DNA from: a virus
IMG/VR virus record: IMGVR_UViG_3300034072_001749
Location: 1 to 46,735 of that record
DNA: 46,735 nt
Reading direction: 5' to 3' (one strand)
The position numbers and the translations under genes are program-made. The notes under the pieces are model-generated. The model worked only from the letters and a program-made list of their open reading frames with translations, did not search any database and was not told where the DNA came from. This document shows positions 15,175 to 23,845 of this stretch, piece after piece (within the stretch, counting starts at the first letter, position 1; each line of letters begins with the position of its first letter).

Positions 15175-15707
15175 GGCTTACGCTTTGCGTCGCGGTGCTG
15201 ATGGCGTCACCGTGCGCGATGGCACAGGACTGCCTGACTGACGCGCAAATTGAGCAGGCGGTCGGCACTCAGGTGCGAGCAGGGGCATTTTTCGTCGATA
15301 CCCGGCATTTGCCAGACAGGCCGCTATGTTCCGGTTTGACGCTGGCCCAGCATATCCAGCGGATGAGGGCCGAAGCGTTTCCGCCAGCGCCACCCGAGGT
15401 CATAGAGGCCGCACAGGTGCCGGAGCCTCCTACACATGCTGAGATGGTGCAGCCGGTGGTTGATGCTATGATCGACAACACCGCCCCCGCGTCCAAGGCC
15501 ATGTCGCCGAGAACGGAAAGTGCCCGCCCAAAGCCCATTGCACGCAAGATCGAACGACCGTCCGCTCTACCGGCGCGCGCGCCCAGCCGAGCCTTCTACC
15601 GCAGTTGTCGGGAAGCCCGCGCGGCGGGCGCCGCACCGATCAGGCGCGGACAATCAGGCTATGGCCGTCACCTCGATCGCGATGGTGACGGGATCGCGTG
15701 CGAGTAG
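15171..15707 (+). CDS. Secreted protein with Excalibur calcium-binding domain
   Basis: The 178-residue protein has a signal peptide (MRLTLCVAVLMASPCAMA, cleavage before QDC). A proline-rich middle (about 68-135) leads to a C-terminal Excalibur-type motif, FYRSCREARAAGAAPI to DRDGDGIACE. Excalibur domains bind calcium through the DxDxDG loop and usually act outside the cytoplasm. It is coupled to the previous gene (ATGA) on the lysogenic strand. It is a candidate lysogenic-conversion or superinfection-exclusion factor acting in the periplasm; this is inference. Confidence 0.8.
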   Translation: MRLTLCVAVLMASPCAMAQDCLTDAQIEQAVGTQVRAGAFFVDTRHLPDRPLCSGLTLAQHIQRMRAEAFPPAPPEVIEAAQVPEPPTHAEMVQPVVDAMIDNTAPASKAMSPRTESARPKPIARKIERPSALPARAPSRAFYRSCREARAAGAAPIRRGQSGYGRHLDRDGDGIACE

Positions 15708-15721
15708 CGATCAGGCCGCCG

Positions 15722-16768
15722 CTAGGCCGATGTTTCGAGCTTAAGCCTCGTCCGATAGCCGCCGGCATCAACAGAATGCGTCACTTCCGAGATCAGCCAT
15801 TTCTGGGCATCGATCTCTGCCTTGAAGCCGCTGACGGTTGCGCGCCGTTCCGGGTATATGCCGGCGTCGCCGAGCGCGAGGGACAGGGTGAGCTCGGCTG
15901 AACTGCGGCTGATGCGGTTCGCCTCGGCCTCTGCAGCCGCCTTTGCATCGGCCTGTGTGGCATAGATCCGCTTCAGACGCTTGGGGCTGGCGCCCGTACC
16001 CTTCGCCCCAGCCTTCTCCGTTTTGCGCTTTGCTGCGCCCTTGTCGTGCCAACGCGCTTCGGCCCCGTCATATTTGTCGCGCTCGGCTCGCCGGTAATCG
16101 TGACGATCGCCGAGCGCGCGGGTGATGGCCAGCGCCGGGATGGCGAGACCCGAGCTGGTGACGCCGGCGCCGACGCGCGCGAATACCAGCCTGCGATCCT
16201 TCACCGTGGCGACCGCGTCATATTTCTTGCCCAATTCCCGTACCAGAGCCATGTCGCTCTTGCCGTCCTGATCGACCAAGTCGACGGCGATCGCGGCCAG
16301 GTCGGACGCGACACGCGGTTCGAGACCGTTGTCGGCCGCGATCTGGCCGACGACAGCGCCGATCGTGGTGCTGCGCCAGCTGCGTTCCTTGCGGACGCGA
16401 AATTCCCCCTGCAGATCCGCCGACCGCGCGCTGATGGTGATTATGTCCGGCGGGCCACTATGGCCGGCCTCGTCCACCTTGAACCGTCCCTTCGCCACCA
16501 GCCCCTTGGACACATTCCTGCCCTGCGCCCATCCCAGCGACAGGCTGATGATTGCCCCCTCCTTTGGAATGGCAAGATCGCCCTGACTATCGTCCAGAAC
16601 CAGATCAAGCTGGTCGGCCTCCCCGCCCCGCTTTTCGGTCAGGGAGAGGGAAATCAATCGGGGGCGGATCGCGGCGCTGATGTCCTTGCCATCGACAATG
16701 ACGACGTAGGCCGGGACATTCGCCTGCTGACGGGCGCCACCGTCGTCGCGCGATACGAGCTCGCTCAT
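15722..16768 (-). CDS. D: Phage late control protein D (tail hub)
   Basis: This 348-residue homologue of P2 gpD belongs to the gp27/VgrG-like hub fold that joins the tail tube to the spike. Typical features are the N-terminal PAYVVIVDGKDISAAI, the middle region GEFRVRKERSWRSTTIGAV and a late Q-A-L-GDRHDYRRAERDKY segment. It is the last gene of the D-U-T operon and lies 14 nt from the convergent lysogenic-strand gene. Its start overlaps the U stop (ATGA). Confidence 0.93.
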   Translation of the reverse strand: MSELVSRDDGGARQQANVPAYVVIVDGKDISAAIRPRLISLSLTEKRGGEADQLDLVLDDSQGDLAIPKEGAIISLSLGWAQGRNVSKGLVAKGRFKVDEAGHSGPPDIITISARSADLQGEFRVRKERSWRSTTIGAVVGQIAADNGLEPRVASDLAAIAVDLVDQDGKSDMALVRELGKKYDAVATVKDRRLVFARVGAGVTSSGLAIPALAITRALGDRHDYRRAERDKYDGAEARWHDKGAAKRKTEKAGAKGTGASPKRLKRIYATQADAKAAAEAEANRISRSSAELTLSLALGDAGIYPERRATVSGFKAEIDAQKWLISEVTHSVDAGGYRTRLKLETSA

Positions 16769-17151
16769 CCGTCGACCCGCTTGAGATCGATGGCGAAGTC
16801 CGTCTTGCGGGCGACGCCATTGTCCAGGAAATGGCTTTTGCGCTCGTCGAGCGCGGTGATGACATATTGACCGATGATCCGGCCCCGGCCGTCAATCAGC
16901 GGATAGGCATCGCCGGCTTCTGCCATGGCGCGCACGGTCTCGATCGAATCTAGCGTGCCGGCGGCCTCTGGCATCAAAATGCCGGACAGGGTGACCGTGT
17001 CTTCACCGGGGCCAACAAATTGCGCAGCCGCGCGCGCGCCCACCCGATCAGAGGTTGGATGACGCCAGTCCGATCGCCGCTGCAGTTCAGAAAAGGGGAG
17101 AGTGGCCAGTTCGAAAACGAAGAGGCCAAGGGACATCAACTGCATGGTCAA
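16765..17151 (-). CDS. U: Tail protein U (tail terminator/tube protein)
   Basis: This 128-residue P2 gpU homologue has LMSLGLFVFELATLPFSELQ at the N-terminus and DTVTLSGILMPEAAGT in the middle. gpU is needed for tail completion. It is coupled to T upstream and D downstream by ATGA overlaps. Confidence 0.92.
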   Translation of the reverse strand: MTMQLMSLGLFVFELATLPFSELQRRSDWRHPTSDRVGARAAAQFVGPGEDTVTLSGILMPEAAGTLDSIETVRAMAEAGDAYPLIDGRGRIIGQYVITALDERKSHFLDNGVARKTDFAIDLKRVDG

Positions 17152-19439
17152 TCATCCTGGTCGCGATAGGCCGAGCGCGCGGCGGAGGCTTCCCTTGCAC
17201 GCATCTCCGCAATTTTGCGTTCGAACATGTCGCCTAGCTGTTGCTCCGACAGCCCCGATCCTTGAATACGAATATCGTAATAATGGTGGTGAACCCCGCC
17301 GGATGCGGCGGAACTCGCCGTTGACGGCGCAGCCCCGCCGGAGGCCGCACCAGCAGCCGCCAGGCCCGTCGCGACCGTGCGGATGCTGCGCAGCGGACCA
17401 CGGGCGCCGCGGTCGATGCCGATCGCCAGGCCATCCGTTATATTACCGCCCATTTCCATGAACACTCGACTGGGCGAGCGGATCTTGAGAACGTCCGCGA
17501 ACCAGGTCTTCATCTGGCGGGCGATAGCCTCCACCCGGGCGCGCACGGCCGGCCAGCGACCGTTGATGCCATCCTCTATGCCGCGCATCATATTCTGACC
17601 CAGCGCCTGGGATTCGCCGCGCATTTGGCCAAAACGCTGGCGTAGCTGCGCCCGCATAGTCTCGCTTTCCTCGAGGATCCGCGCGGTGGTCTCCCGTTGA
17701 CGGGCGACAGCCTCATTGCTGGCCTTGTCATCAACAGCCTTGGCGTTGGCGGCTTCGCGCAGCCGATCGGCTATCGCCTTTCGATCGGCTTCTCGCTTCG
17801 CCTGGATTGCCTTTACGTTCCGGTCGAACCCTTCACCCGACAGGATGTTGGTTGCGGTGTCCAACAGCCAGTTGGTGACCGGACGCGCGCGCTGACCTGC
17901 GCGCGCCTGGTTCTTTTCCCATTGCGCCTGGAGCTTCTGCCATTTGGCCTCCGTATCGGTGGCACGACGGACAAAAGCGTTGTGAACGGCGTTGTCGCTC
18001 TTGTCGATCGCGTCGCGCATCTGGCGATATTTGTCGAGGCCCTGGATCAGCGGGCGCATGGCCGCCTGCACCTGGGCATCGCCGAAAAGCCAGCTGAGGC
18101 GCGACATGTCACCGCCCAATGCCTTTTGCGTCAATTCCGCCAAGGTTTCGAGCGGGTCGCGCCCTTCCCGTTCGGCCTTTTTCAGCGCCGCCGGCAAGTC
18201 GACACCGAATTTCTTGAAGCGCTTTTCCGTATCCTCCGAATATATCTTGTTCAGAAGATTGTTGAGGTTGTTGGCCGCCTCGGACTCGCTGCCGGCGGCG
18301 GGCTCCAGCACCTGAAGCGCGGCGACCAGCTGAACCAGGGCATCTTCGCCGGTCTGGCCCAGCGCCTTGTAGGATGCCGTCAGCGCCTTGAGCTCGGTCG
18401 CCATGGCAGGAACGCCAAAGCCCCCCTTCTCGTCACCGGCCGCCATGATATCGACGATCCGGCCGATGCGATCCTTGGCAATGTCGAGATTGTTGATGGC
18501 GGCGAAGCCGGCATCCGACAATTCCTCCATCGGGACTTTATAGGCGAAGGAAGCACGGCCCAGCTTGTCAACGATCCGCTCGATCCCCTGCGCATCGAGT
18601 CCCTTGGCCAAAAGCGTGTCGACGCCGCCGGCGAGTTCGCTAGGCAGCTTGTAGATTGTCGGCCCGATCTCTTCCAGAGTGTTGCGCAGCTTGTCCGCCT
18701 GCTCTCTGGTCAGTTGGGCCTTGAGCGAGATATCAGTCATGCGGCTCTGCATCGCCGCATCGGTCTTTGCCGCCTCGATCCCGGTTGCGGTGGTTGCCGC
18801 AGCGATCGCCATGCCAACCAGGCTGGCGCCCTGCTTGATCCGCTCGGCACGGCGCGTGCGCCGGCGATCCTCCTCCCGTTCGATCTCGCCATCGACCCGT
18901 GCTTCCGCCTGTGCCCGGCGCAAGCGCTCGCCCGACGTCTCCTGCAGATCCGCCATCGCCTTTCGGCGCTGCTTCAGCTCGCGCGTCGTATCTTCGATCC
19001 GCGTCTTGAGCAGCCGCTCCGCATCGCCGAGCAGTCGCGTGGAATAGCCAGCCGCATCGAGGCGATCACGATAGGTCTGGAGGTCGCGCTGCTGGGCCTG
19101 AAACTGCCGGCCAAGATCGGCCGCTTCACGCTTCGCCCGCGCAAAATCGCGCGTCAGTTTCTGGGTCGGCCGATCGGTCTCGGCAATCTCGGCCGCCAGG
19201 CGGCGCGCGCGGACCTGCGCCTGGTCCATGGCCTGCGACGTTGTCTGGATCCCGCGCTTCAGATCACGGAACCCCTTGAGGTCCGCCTGTGCCTTTTCCA
19301 GCTTGTTGAGGGCAGTCTGCGTTGCGCGGAGATCAGTCGCTGCCTTACGGGTTTCGGCGCGGATCTTGCCGATCGGGCCCGACGCCTTGTCCATGGCGTC
19401 GAGCAGGATCTTTATACGCATGTTCCTGTCGACGCTCAT
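17148..19439 (-). CDS. T: Tail tape measure protein
   Basis: This 763-residue protein fixes tail length and exits into the host at infection. It begins MSVDRNMRIKILLDAMDKAS and has long coiled coils up to about residue 200. A hydrophobic segment follows (ASLVGMAIAAATTATGIEAA), then a TP901-type region (AINNLDIAKDRIGRIVDIMA). The C-terminus, with DGLAIGIDRGARGPLRSI and a glycine/alanine-rich stretch, is typical. By position it equals P2 gpT (815 aa in P2). Confidence 0.93.
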   Translation of the reverse strand: MSVDRNMRIKILLDAMDKASGPIGKIRAETRKAATDLRATQTALNKLEKAQADLKGFRDLKRGIQTTSQAMDQAQVRARRLAAEIAETDRPTQKLTRDFARAKREAADLGRQFQAQQRDLQTYRDRLDAAGYSTRLLGDAERLLKTRIEDTTRELKQRRKAMADLQETSGERLRRAQAEARVDGEIEREEDRRRTRRAERIKQGASLVGMAIAAATTATGIEAAKTDAAMQSRMTDISLKAQLTREQADKLRNTLEEIGPTIYKLPSELAGGVDTLLAKGLDAQGIERIVDKLGRASFAYKVPMEELSDAGFAAINNLDIAKDRIGRIVDIMAAGDEKGGFGVPAMATELKALTASYKALGQTGEDALVQLVAALQVLEPAAGSESEAANNLNNLLNKIYSEDTEKRFKKFGVDLPAALKKAEREGRDPLETLAELTQKALGGDMSRLSWLFGDAQVQAAMRPLIQGLDKYRQMRDAIDKSDNAVHNAFVRRATDTEAKWQKLQAQWEKNQARAGQRARPVTNWLLDTATNILSGEGFDRNVKAIQAKREADRKAIADRLREAANAKAVDDKASNEAVARQRETTARILEESETMRAQLRQRFGQMRGESQALGQNMMRGIEDGINGRWPAVRARVEAIARQMKTWFADVLKIRSPSRVFMEMGGNITDGLAIGIDRGARGPLRSIRTVATGLAAAGAASGGAAPSTASSAASGGVHHHYYDIRIQGSGLSEQQLGDMFERKIAEMRAREASAARSAYRDQDD

Positions 19440-19443
19440 GGTC

Positions 19444-19563
19444 CTAGCCGTTCACCAATTTGAAGCGATCCACGGCCTGTGCATGCCAGCGCATCAGATC
19501 GGGATAGGGCATCGCCTCCATATGAGGGGGTGCCCAGTGGAAGATCACGGCGATATCCGCCAT
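19444..19563 (-). CDS. E': GpE-type tail protein E' (frameshift extension)
   Basis: This 39-residue frame reads MADIAVIFHWAPPHMEAMPY, matching the GpE+E' family (ADIAVxFHWxP). In P2 this part is made as the C-terminal extension of gpE after a -1 ribosomal frameshift. Here the frame joins E at a TTTTTTG slip site (19611-19617), giving a continuous E+E' product. The stop lies 5 nt before the tape measure start. Confidence 0.88.
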   Translation of the reverse strand: MADIAVIFHWAPPHMEAMPYPDLMRWHAQAVDRFKLVNG

Positions 19564-19571
19564 GACGCTCT

Positions 19572-19880
19572 CTATGCTGTCGGGGAGGCCATCCTCGACC
19601 GCAGCGGTAGCAAAAAATTTGAAAGCTCCGTCGCCAGTGCGAGGAAGTCGAACGGGTTCATCAAGGCCAGCTCATGCTGTTCCAGCGGCGGCTGGGTGCA
19701 GCGCGGAAGCGCCACGATCATGGCGTTGACTTCCATCTCGAGCAGATCCCGCAAGCTGCAGCCCTTGATCTGGCCCACCACATGCAGATTGACGATGACG
19801 GATTCGACCTTCGTCTCGCCCCGGATCAGAGGCTTTTCCAGCACCACCCGTTCACCGGGCAGCTGCGTTTGTTCGCTCAT
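19572..19880 (-). CDS. E: Tail assembly protein E
   Basis: This 102-residue P2 gpE-type tail assembly chaperone starts MSEQTQLPGERVVLEKPLIR with AGGGGG before the ATG. Near the C-terminus is NPFDFLALATELSNFLLP. It is thought to coat the tape measure with the frameshifted E+E'. The slip site at 19611-19617 diverts a fraction of ribosomes into E'. Confidence 0.9.
   Translation of the reverse strand: MSEQTQLPGERVVLEKPLIRGETKVESVIVNLHVVGQIKGCSLRDLLEMEVNAMIVALPRCTQPPLEQHELALMNPFDFLALATELSNFLLPLRSRMASPTA
19611..19617 (-). promoter_or_regulatory. Programmed -1 ribosomal frameshift site (E/E')
   Basis: The minus strand reads AAT TTT TTG in the E frame, a heptamer T-TTT-TTG. Slipping back one base gives TTT TTT then GCT ACC..., which stays open through E' to 19444. 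P2 uses the same kind of T-rich slip site between E and E'. Confidence 0.85.
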
Positions 19881-19894
19881 TTCGATCCCCCTGT

Positions 19895-20464
19895 TTAGAT
19901 GGTGATGCTGGTGCCGATGCCGCCGGCGGAAACATTGACGCCGATACCAAGGCTGGCTGAGCCGTCCAGCGCAGCGCGGATCTGCGCCATGCGATCGATG
20001 CCGTCGATCAGCATGATGTTGTTGATCACGTCGATCTCGACCTCGACCCGGCCGTTGATGGTCCATTTGAGGTAAGAAAGCGTTGACTTGATCTTCCAGG
20101 CAGTGTCGTCGCCGGCCTTGGCGGTGCCGGGATCGATCTCGACATGCTTGCCCCGCACCACGAGTTCGGCCGCCGTGACGATGCCCTGCTGCTCATCCTG
20201 GTACGCGCCGTTGAAGCGAATCATCTGGCCGGCAACGCCGACCAGGCCGAAGCGGCGCAGGATCGGGATCGCAAGGCCGCCGACGGTGGTTTCCATCTCC
20301 ATCTTCTCGAGGCCGAGGCCAACGTCCACCTCGCCCAGCATGCTGCCGCCGCGATAAGCCTCCACCTTTTCGGCGATCTTGGGCAGGGTGATTTCGGGCA
20401 CCTCATGCAGGAAGGCGTTACCGTTATCGTGATGGTTGAAATTCTTGAGCTTGGAAGGAAGCAT
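19895..20464 (-). CDS. FII: Major tail tube protein FII
   Basis: This 189-residue homologue of P2 FII begins MLPSKLKNFNHHDNGNAFLH and has the motifs VPEITLPKIAEKVEAYRGGS and MRFNGAY-like IRFNGAYQDE. It polymerises into the inner tail tube. It follows the sheath gene with a 47-nt gap. Confidence 0.94.
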   Translation of the reverse strand: MLPSKLKNFNHHDNGNAFLHEVPEITLPKIAEKVEAYRGGSMLGEVDVGLGLEKMEMETTVGGLAIPILRRFGLVGVAGQMIRFNGAYQDEQQGIVTAAELVVRGKHVEIDPGTAKAGDDTAWKIKSTLSYLKWTINGRVEVEIDVINNIMLIDGIDRMAQIRAALDGSASLGIGVNVSAGGIGTSITI

Positions 20465-20511
20465 GGCGCGGATCCTCGATCAGGGGTAGTCGGGGGTGAA
20501 GGACAGGAAGA

Positions 20512-21636
20512 TCAGGCGGCGCTGAAGCTGCCATAATATTTGTCGGTGATGCGTTGATTGAGGGTCAGGTCTTCCATCGGCGCGCAGGGAGTGAAGTCAT
20601 AGTCGATGACAAGCTTGCCGGCGGCCAGATCGCCCTGGCTGTTGAGCGAAGGATCGAACCAGCAGCTGGCACCAATCAGGCGGCCCTGGGCGATCTTTTC
20701 GCGGAAATCGGCATTAATGGTCTCGATAATATCCTTCACCAGCCCCTTGGTCAGAGGCTTGTCCACCGCCCACGCCAGGCCATTAGCGATGGAATCGCGC
20801 AGCACCTGGGCGGTGCGGGTGGCGCTTTCGAAGGCGAAGAGCGGCTCATCGGAGCAGGTCCGATTGCCCCAGAAGCGATAGCCGTTCATGCGCACGACGG
20901 TGGTGACCGGCGCGTCATTCAGCAGTCCGGCCGGCGTCGAACTGTCCTGCAGGTCGAAGAAGACGGGCTTGGCCAGGCCGGACATATTGGCGATCGCCAC
21001 GTTGGACAAGGTCTTGTGCCAGCCCGTGACCTCATCGATCTGGGCGCGCAGGCCGAGCGCGCGCGCAATGATGTCGCCCTCCCAGCCAGTGCTGTCCGGC
21101 CAGATCAGCATCTGTTCCCGCTGGCTGAACCCCTCCCGATAGAGGATGGCGTCGTCGACGTCCTCGCAGCCCGAGCAGAAGAGATAGGACATGGCATTGA
21201 GCTTCTTGGCGACGACGCCGAACGCGGCGGCGACAGGCGCCGTATCGAGTCCAGGCGCGCCAAGGATGCGCGGGCGGACACCGATCAGCGATTCCGCGCC
21301 GAGCAGGCCATAGACGCCGCTATAATCGGCCAGCGCGCCCACAACAGCGTCATTCTGGTCTTCGGGGTCGGCTACCTCCGCAACTCGCTGTACGACGATG
21401 ACGGGACTGGCCTGGTCGGCGATCGCCGCTAGCGCTTTGCCGATGGTGCCGTCATCGCCAACAGCCGACAAAGCCGCACGGACATCGGCGACCAGCACAG
21501 GCTTGTTCAGCGGAAACAGTTCGGCGTCGGCGTCGTCACCGGTGACGACCAGGCCGATGGTGGCGGTGGCGACATCCACGATATCGCGCGCGCCATCGAC
21601 CGGCTCGTTAACGAAAATTCCGTGGCGAATGGGCAT
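20512..21636 (-). CDS. FI: Tail sheath protein FI
   Basis: This 374-residue contractile sheath protein begins MPIRHGIFVNEPVDGARDIV and has VTGWHKTLSNVAIANMSGL and YRFWGNRTCSDEPLF near the end, all standard for P2 FI. It is the contractile outer tail layer; length is close to P2 FI (396 aa). Confidence 0.95.
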   Translation of the reverse strand: MPIRHGIFVNEPVDGARDIVDVATATIGLVVTGDDADAELFPLNKPVLVADVRAALSAVGDDGTIGKALAAIADQASPVIVVQRVAEVADPEDQNDAVVGALADYSGVYGLLGAESLIGVRPRILGAPGLDTAPVAAAFGVVAKKLNAMSYLFCSGCEDVDDAILYREGFSQREQMLIWPDSTGWEGDIIARALGLRAQIDEVTGWHKTLSNVAIANMSGLAKPVFFDLQDSSTPAGLLNDAPVTTVVRMNGYRFWGNRTCSDEPLFAFESATRTAQVLRDSIANGLAWAVDKPLTKGLVKDIIETINADFREKIAQGRLIGASCWFDPSLNSQGDLAAGKLVIDYDFTPCAPMEDLTLNQRITDKYYGSFSAA

Positions 21637-21647
21637 GGCTCGCTCCT

Positions 21648-22004
21648 TCAGGCGGCAAGGGGATAAAGTGGGACGGACAAGCGGACGAAGCTGTTGGGCT
21701 GCGGATCCTCGAGCGACAGGCCTTCGAGATCGATCACCGCCTTGCCCTGTGCATTCATGGAAAGGCCGACACGTGTCAGGCTGATGCGCGGTTCCCAGCG
21801 CATGAGGGCGATCGCCACCGCCGCGTAGATGCGCTGGACTCCCCGGCCGTTACCGGGTTGGTCCGCCAGCTCCAACAACGCGGATCCGTAGTCGCGCAGC
21901 ATCGTGCGCAAGCCAGGCAAAGTGGTAAGGATATCCCCGATCGATTGTGCCAGGTGGGCGCGGCCAGCAAGCGGCTTTCCGGTATGGCGATCCATGCCGA
22001 TCAT
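21648..22004 (-). CDS. W: Baseplate wedge protein W
   Basis: This 118-residue P2 gpW/T4 gp25-type protein contains MIGMDRHTGKPLAG, HLAQSIGDILTTLPGLRTM and RDYGSAL. It is coupled to V by an ATGA overlap. In P2 W lies next to J; here it is with V ahead of FI. Confidence 0.94.
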   Translation of the reverse strand: MIGMDRHTGKPLAGRAHLAQSIGDILTTLPGLRTMLRDYGSALLELADQPGNGRGVQRIYAAVAIALMRWEPRISLTRVGLSMNAQGKAVIDLEGLSLEDPQPNSFVRLSVPLYPLAA

Positions 22005-22522
22005 GCCGGCAGGCCCGTCTGCGCGGCGCCGGCCTGGACACCACCATGTTTGTGATTTTTCAGGCTGATGCTGTCCGCCACGACATCACCGCTTGCGCGG
22101 ATAGTGCCGGCGACATCGAGATCACCGATCAGACCGATGCCGCCATTGGCCACGATAGTGACGGTAGCGCCACCCGGAAGGATGGCCTCAAGCGCGTGAT
22201 GCTCAGGATCATAGGCGATCTCCGCGCCATCCTTGAACGAAATGACCTCGCGCAGGCTACTCTCCGGCGCCGGCATGGCATCGCTGTAGATGCCACGTAG
22301 CGCGACGCCGCCCGCAAGATCGCCACCGGGGCAGAGCAGGATCACCTGTTCGCCCAGGCTTGGCGGTGACCAGGTGCGGGTTGCACCCGCGCGTGCTTCT
22401 ATCCAGGGGATGGGAGTAGACAAGACGTCGCCGGTCTCGACAATGCATCGCGCGGCGGCCAGATCGACAGACGCGATCGTGCCGAAGCGCAGCATTTCAT
22501 CGAGGCCGGCGGCGTCAGACAT
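22001..22522 (-). CDS. V: Baseplate spike V
   Basis: This 173-residue P2 gpV homologue has an OB-fold N-terminal part (GTIASVDLAAARCIVETGD), a middle with LGEQVILLCPGGDL, and a C-terminal beta-helix. His157 and His159 in NHKHGG form the HxH motif that holds an iron ion at the spike tip. The spike pierces the outer membrane. Confidence 0.94.
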   Translation of the reverse strand: MSDAAGLDEMLRFGTIASVDLAAARCIVETGDVLSTPIPWIEARAGATRTWSPPSLGEQVILLCPGGDLAGGVALRGIYSDAMPAPESSLREVISFKDGAEIAYDPEHHALEAILPGGATVTIVANGGIGLIGDLDVAGTIRASGDVVADSISLKNHKHGGVQAGAAQTGLPA

Positions 22523-22525
22523 GGA

Positions 22526-23014
22526 TCAGGCGCGCTCGGTTTCCAGGCTGAGGGTAAAGACCTCTCCCGACAAAGGCGTGTAGGCAGCGCGAACTTCAAT
22601 CAGCGCATAGATTTTCTGGCTGGGCTTATCGGCGTCGATCAACAGATCGGCGGTCGCACGGCCAAAGGCCCCATCGCCCAGCGCCTGGCCCATGGTGATG
22701 TCCACCGAGCCGATATAGCCCTTCGCGATGCCATTGGTCACCGCGAACGCGCCGTTGTCACCTGCGGACACGGCCGGCGCTGCTTTGAAGAAGTGGATCC
22801 GGAACTGCGCATTGGTGAGATCGGCACCGGACTTCATCAGCCGGACGGCCTTGATCAGAGCCTCTCCGCCCGGATAACGGAGGACACTCGCCTCGATCGG
22901 AATAACATTGCCGGCGGTGGCGTGGTTGGCGAGCAGATCGCCCTGCGCATAGGCGGTAGTGTTGGCGAGCCGGGTCAGGAGCACGGCGGTGACGAGACGG
23001 AGTTGACGGGACAT
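22526..23014 (-). CDS. Hypothetical phage structural protein
   Basis: This 162-residue protein begins MSRQLRLVTAVLLTRLANTTAYAQGD. The pattern NTTAYAQGDLL resembles virion proteins in other phages, but no function is fixed. The N-terminus is not a clear signal peptide. It is first in the V-W-FI...D operon and lies 73 nt from the late operator at 23088-23112, so it is transcribed first in this late operon. Confidence 0.7.
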   Translation of the reverse strand: MSRQLRLVTAVLLTRLANTTAYAQGDLLANHATAGNVIPIEASVLRYPGGEALIKAVRLMKSGADLTNAQFRIHFFKAAPAVSAGDNGAFAVTNGIAKGYIGSVDITMGQALGDGAFGRATADLLIDADKPSQKIYALIEVRAAYTPLSGEVFTLSLETERA

Positions 23015-23087
23015 GGCAGCCTCACGGATCAGGGATCGATGTGGCGGCCATCGTTGCGAGCGCTGGGCGCAGGGGTCATCCGGCTAC

Positions 23088-23112
23088 TGTCGTCATCCCC
23101 GTTACCACGAAA
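23088..23112. promoter_or_regulatory. Late-operon operator C (candidate Ogr site)
   Basis: The plus strand reads TGTCGT, then CATCCCCGTTACC, then ACGAAA. It matches the 25-bp motif at 39080 and 32676 except for one base in the right half (ACGAAA instead of ACGACA). It lies 73 nt before the start of the structural operon 22526-15722. Confidence 0.68.
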
Positions 23113-23212
23113 GTGACGGGGTAAGAGCGATCTATGACGGCATGCACTGACTTGGCGGTTTCCGATGACATGGCGAACGTCTATCAAGTCGCCTGCTTTC
23201 GGAGGGCAGGAC

Positions 23213-23803
23213 ATGTCTGGATCGACCATTTTTGATGCCCATTGCCTTGCGCTGGGCAAGCTATGCGTAACCTGGGCGTTTGTGGATCGTCAGCTTAATG
23301 ACTTGTTGCGGGCTATGCTGGGCTGCTCAGAAGGTGCAGCTGCAAGCGTTTCCACATCAGCCGACAGCGTCGGAGCGAGAATAAACATCATTCGCCTTCT
23401 CAACGGAGAACGTCCGATAAGTCCAGATTGGTCCTCTGCCTTCGACACCCTGCTAAACTCGATCAATAATTGCGCGAAGCTACGAAATAGATTTGTGCAT
23501 GATCGATGGGAACTATCGGACGGCGGTCTGGTTCGCATAGATCGGCGCGCACGGACTAAAAAGCCGCAATCACGTAAGCCTATCATTCTGGAGTTTGACA
23601 CTGAGCATGTAACCGACCCAGGCGAAGTTGAAAATCTGATCACGAAGGTCGGCAAAATAATCTTCGCCCTCCACTGTGCAATTCGTGACCAAGAAGAGTG
23701 GCGCAGCAGCGATAATGGTATGATCGGTCGGCCGCTGTTATTGCGAGCTGGTGATTATGACGCGCTGCCTGATGCGATCGATATATTAGGCTTGTGCGGA
23801 TAG
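23213..23803 (+). CDS. HEPN-like protein, moron cargo gene
   Basis: The 196-residue protein starts MSGSTIFDAHCLALGKLCVT with GGAGG 7 nt upstream. It has an RNRFVH sequence (residues 91-96), the R-x4-H motif of HEPN RNase domains, within a helical protein (VDRQLNDLLRAM, FDTLLNSINNCAKL). HEPN proteins often act as toxins or abortive-infection nucleases. It runs opposite to the surrounding late genes, between tail-fibre and V/FI modules, where P2 carries Z/fun. Base composition is more AT-rich than neighbours, suggesting acquired cargo. Superinfection defence is a plausible role; not proven. Confidence 0.72.
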   Translation: MSGSTIFDAHCLALGKLCVTWAFVDRQLNDLLRAMLGCSEGAAASVSTSADSVGARINIIRLLNGERPISPDWSSAFDTLLNSINNCAKLRNRFVHDRWELSDGGLVRIDRRARTKKPQSRKPIILEFDTEHVTDPGEVENLITKVGKIIFALHCAIRDQEEWRSSDNGMIGRPLLLRAGDYDALPDAIDILGLCG

Positions 23804-23845
23804 CGGGCAGCTTGTCGGCAACGGCCGAGCTGATAGCCTGTCGAC

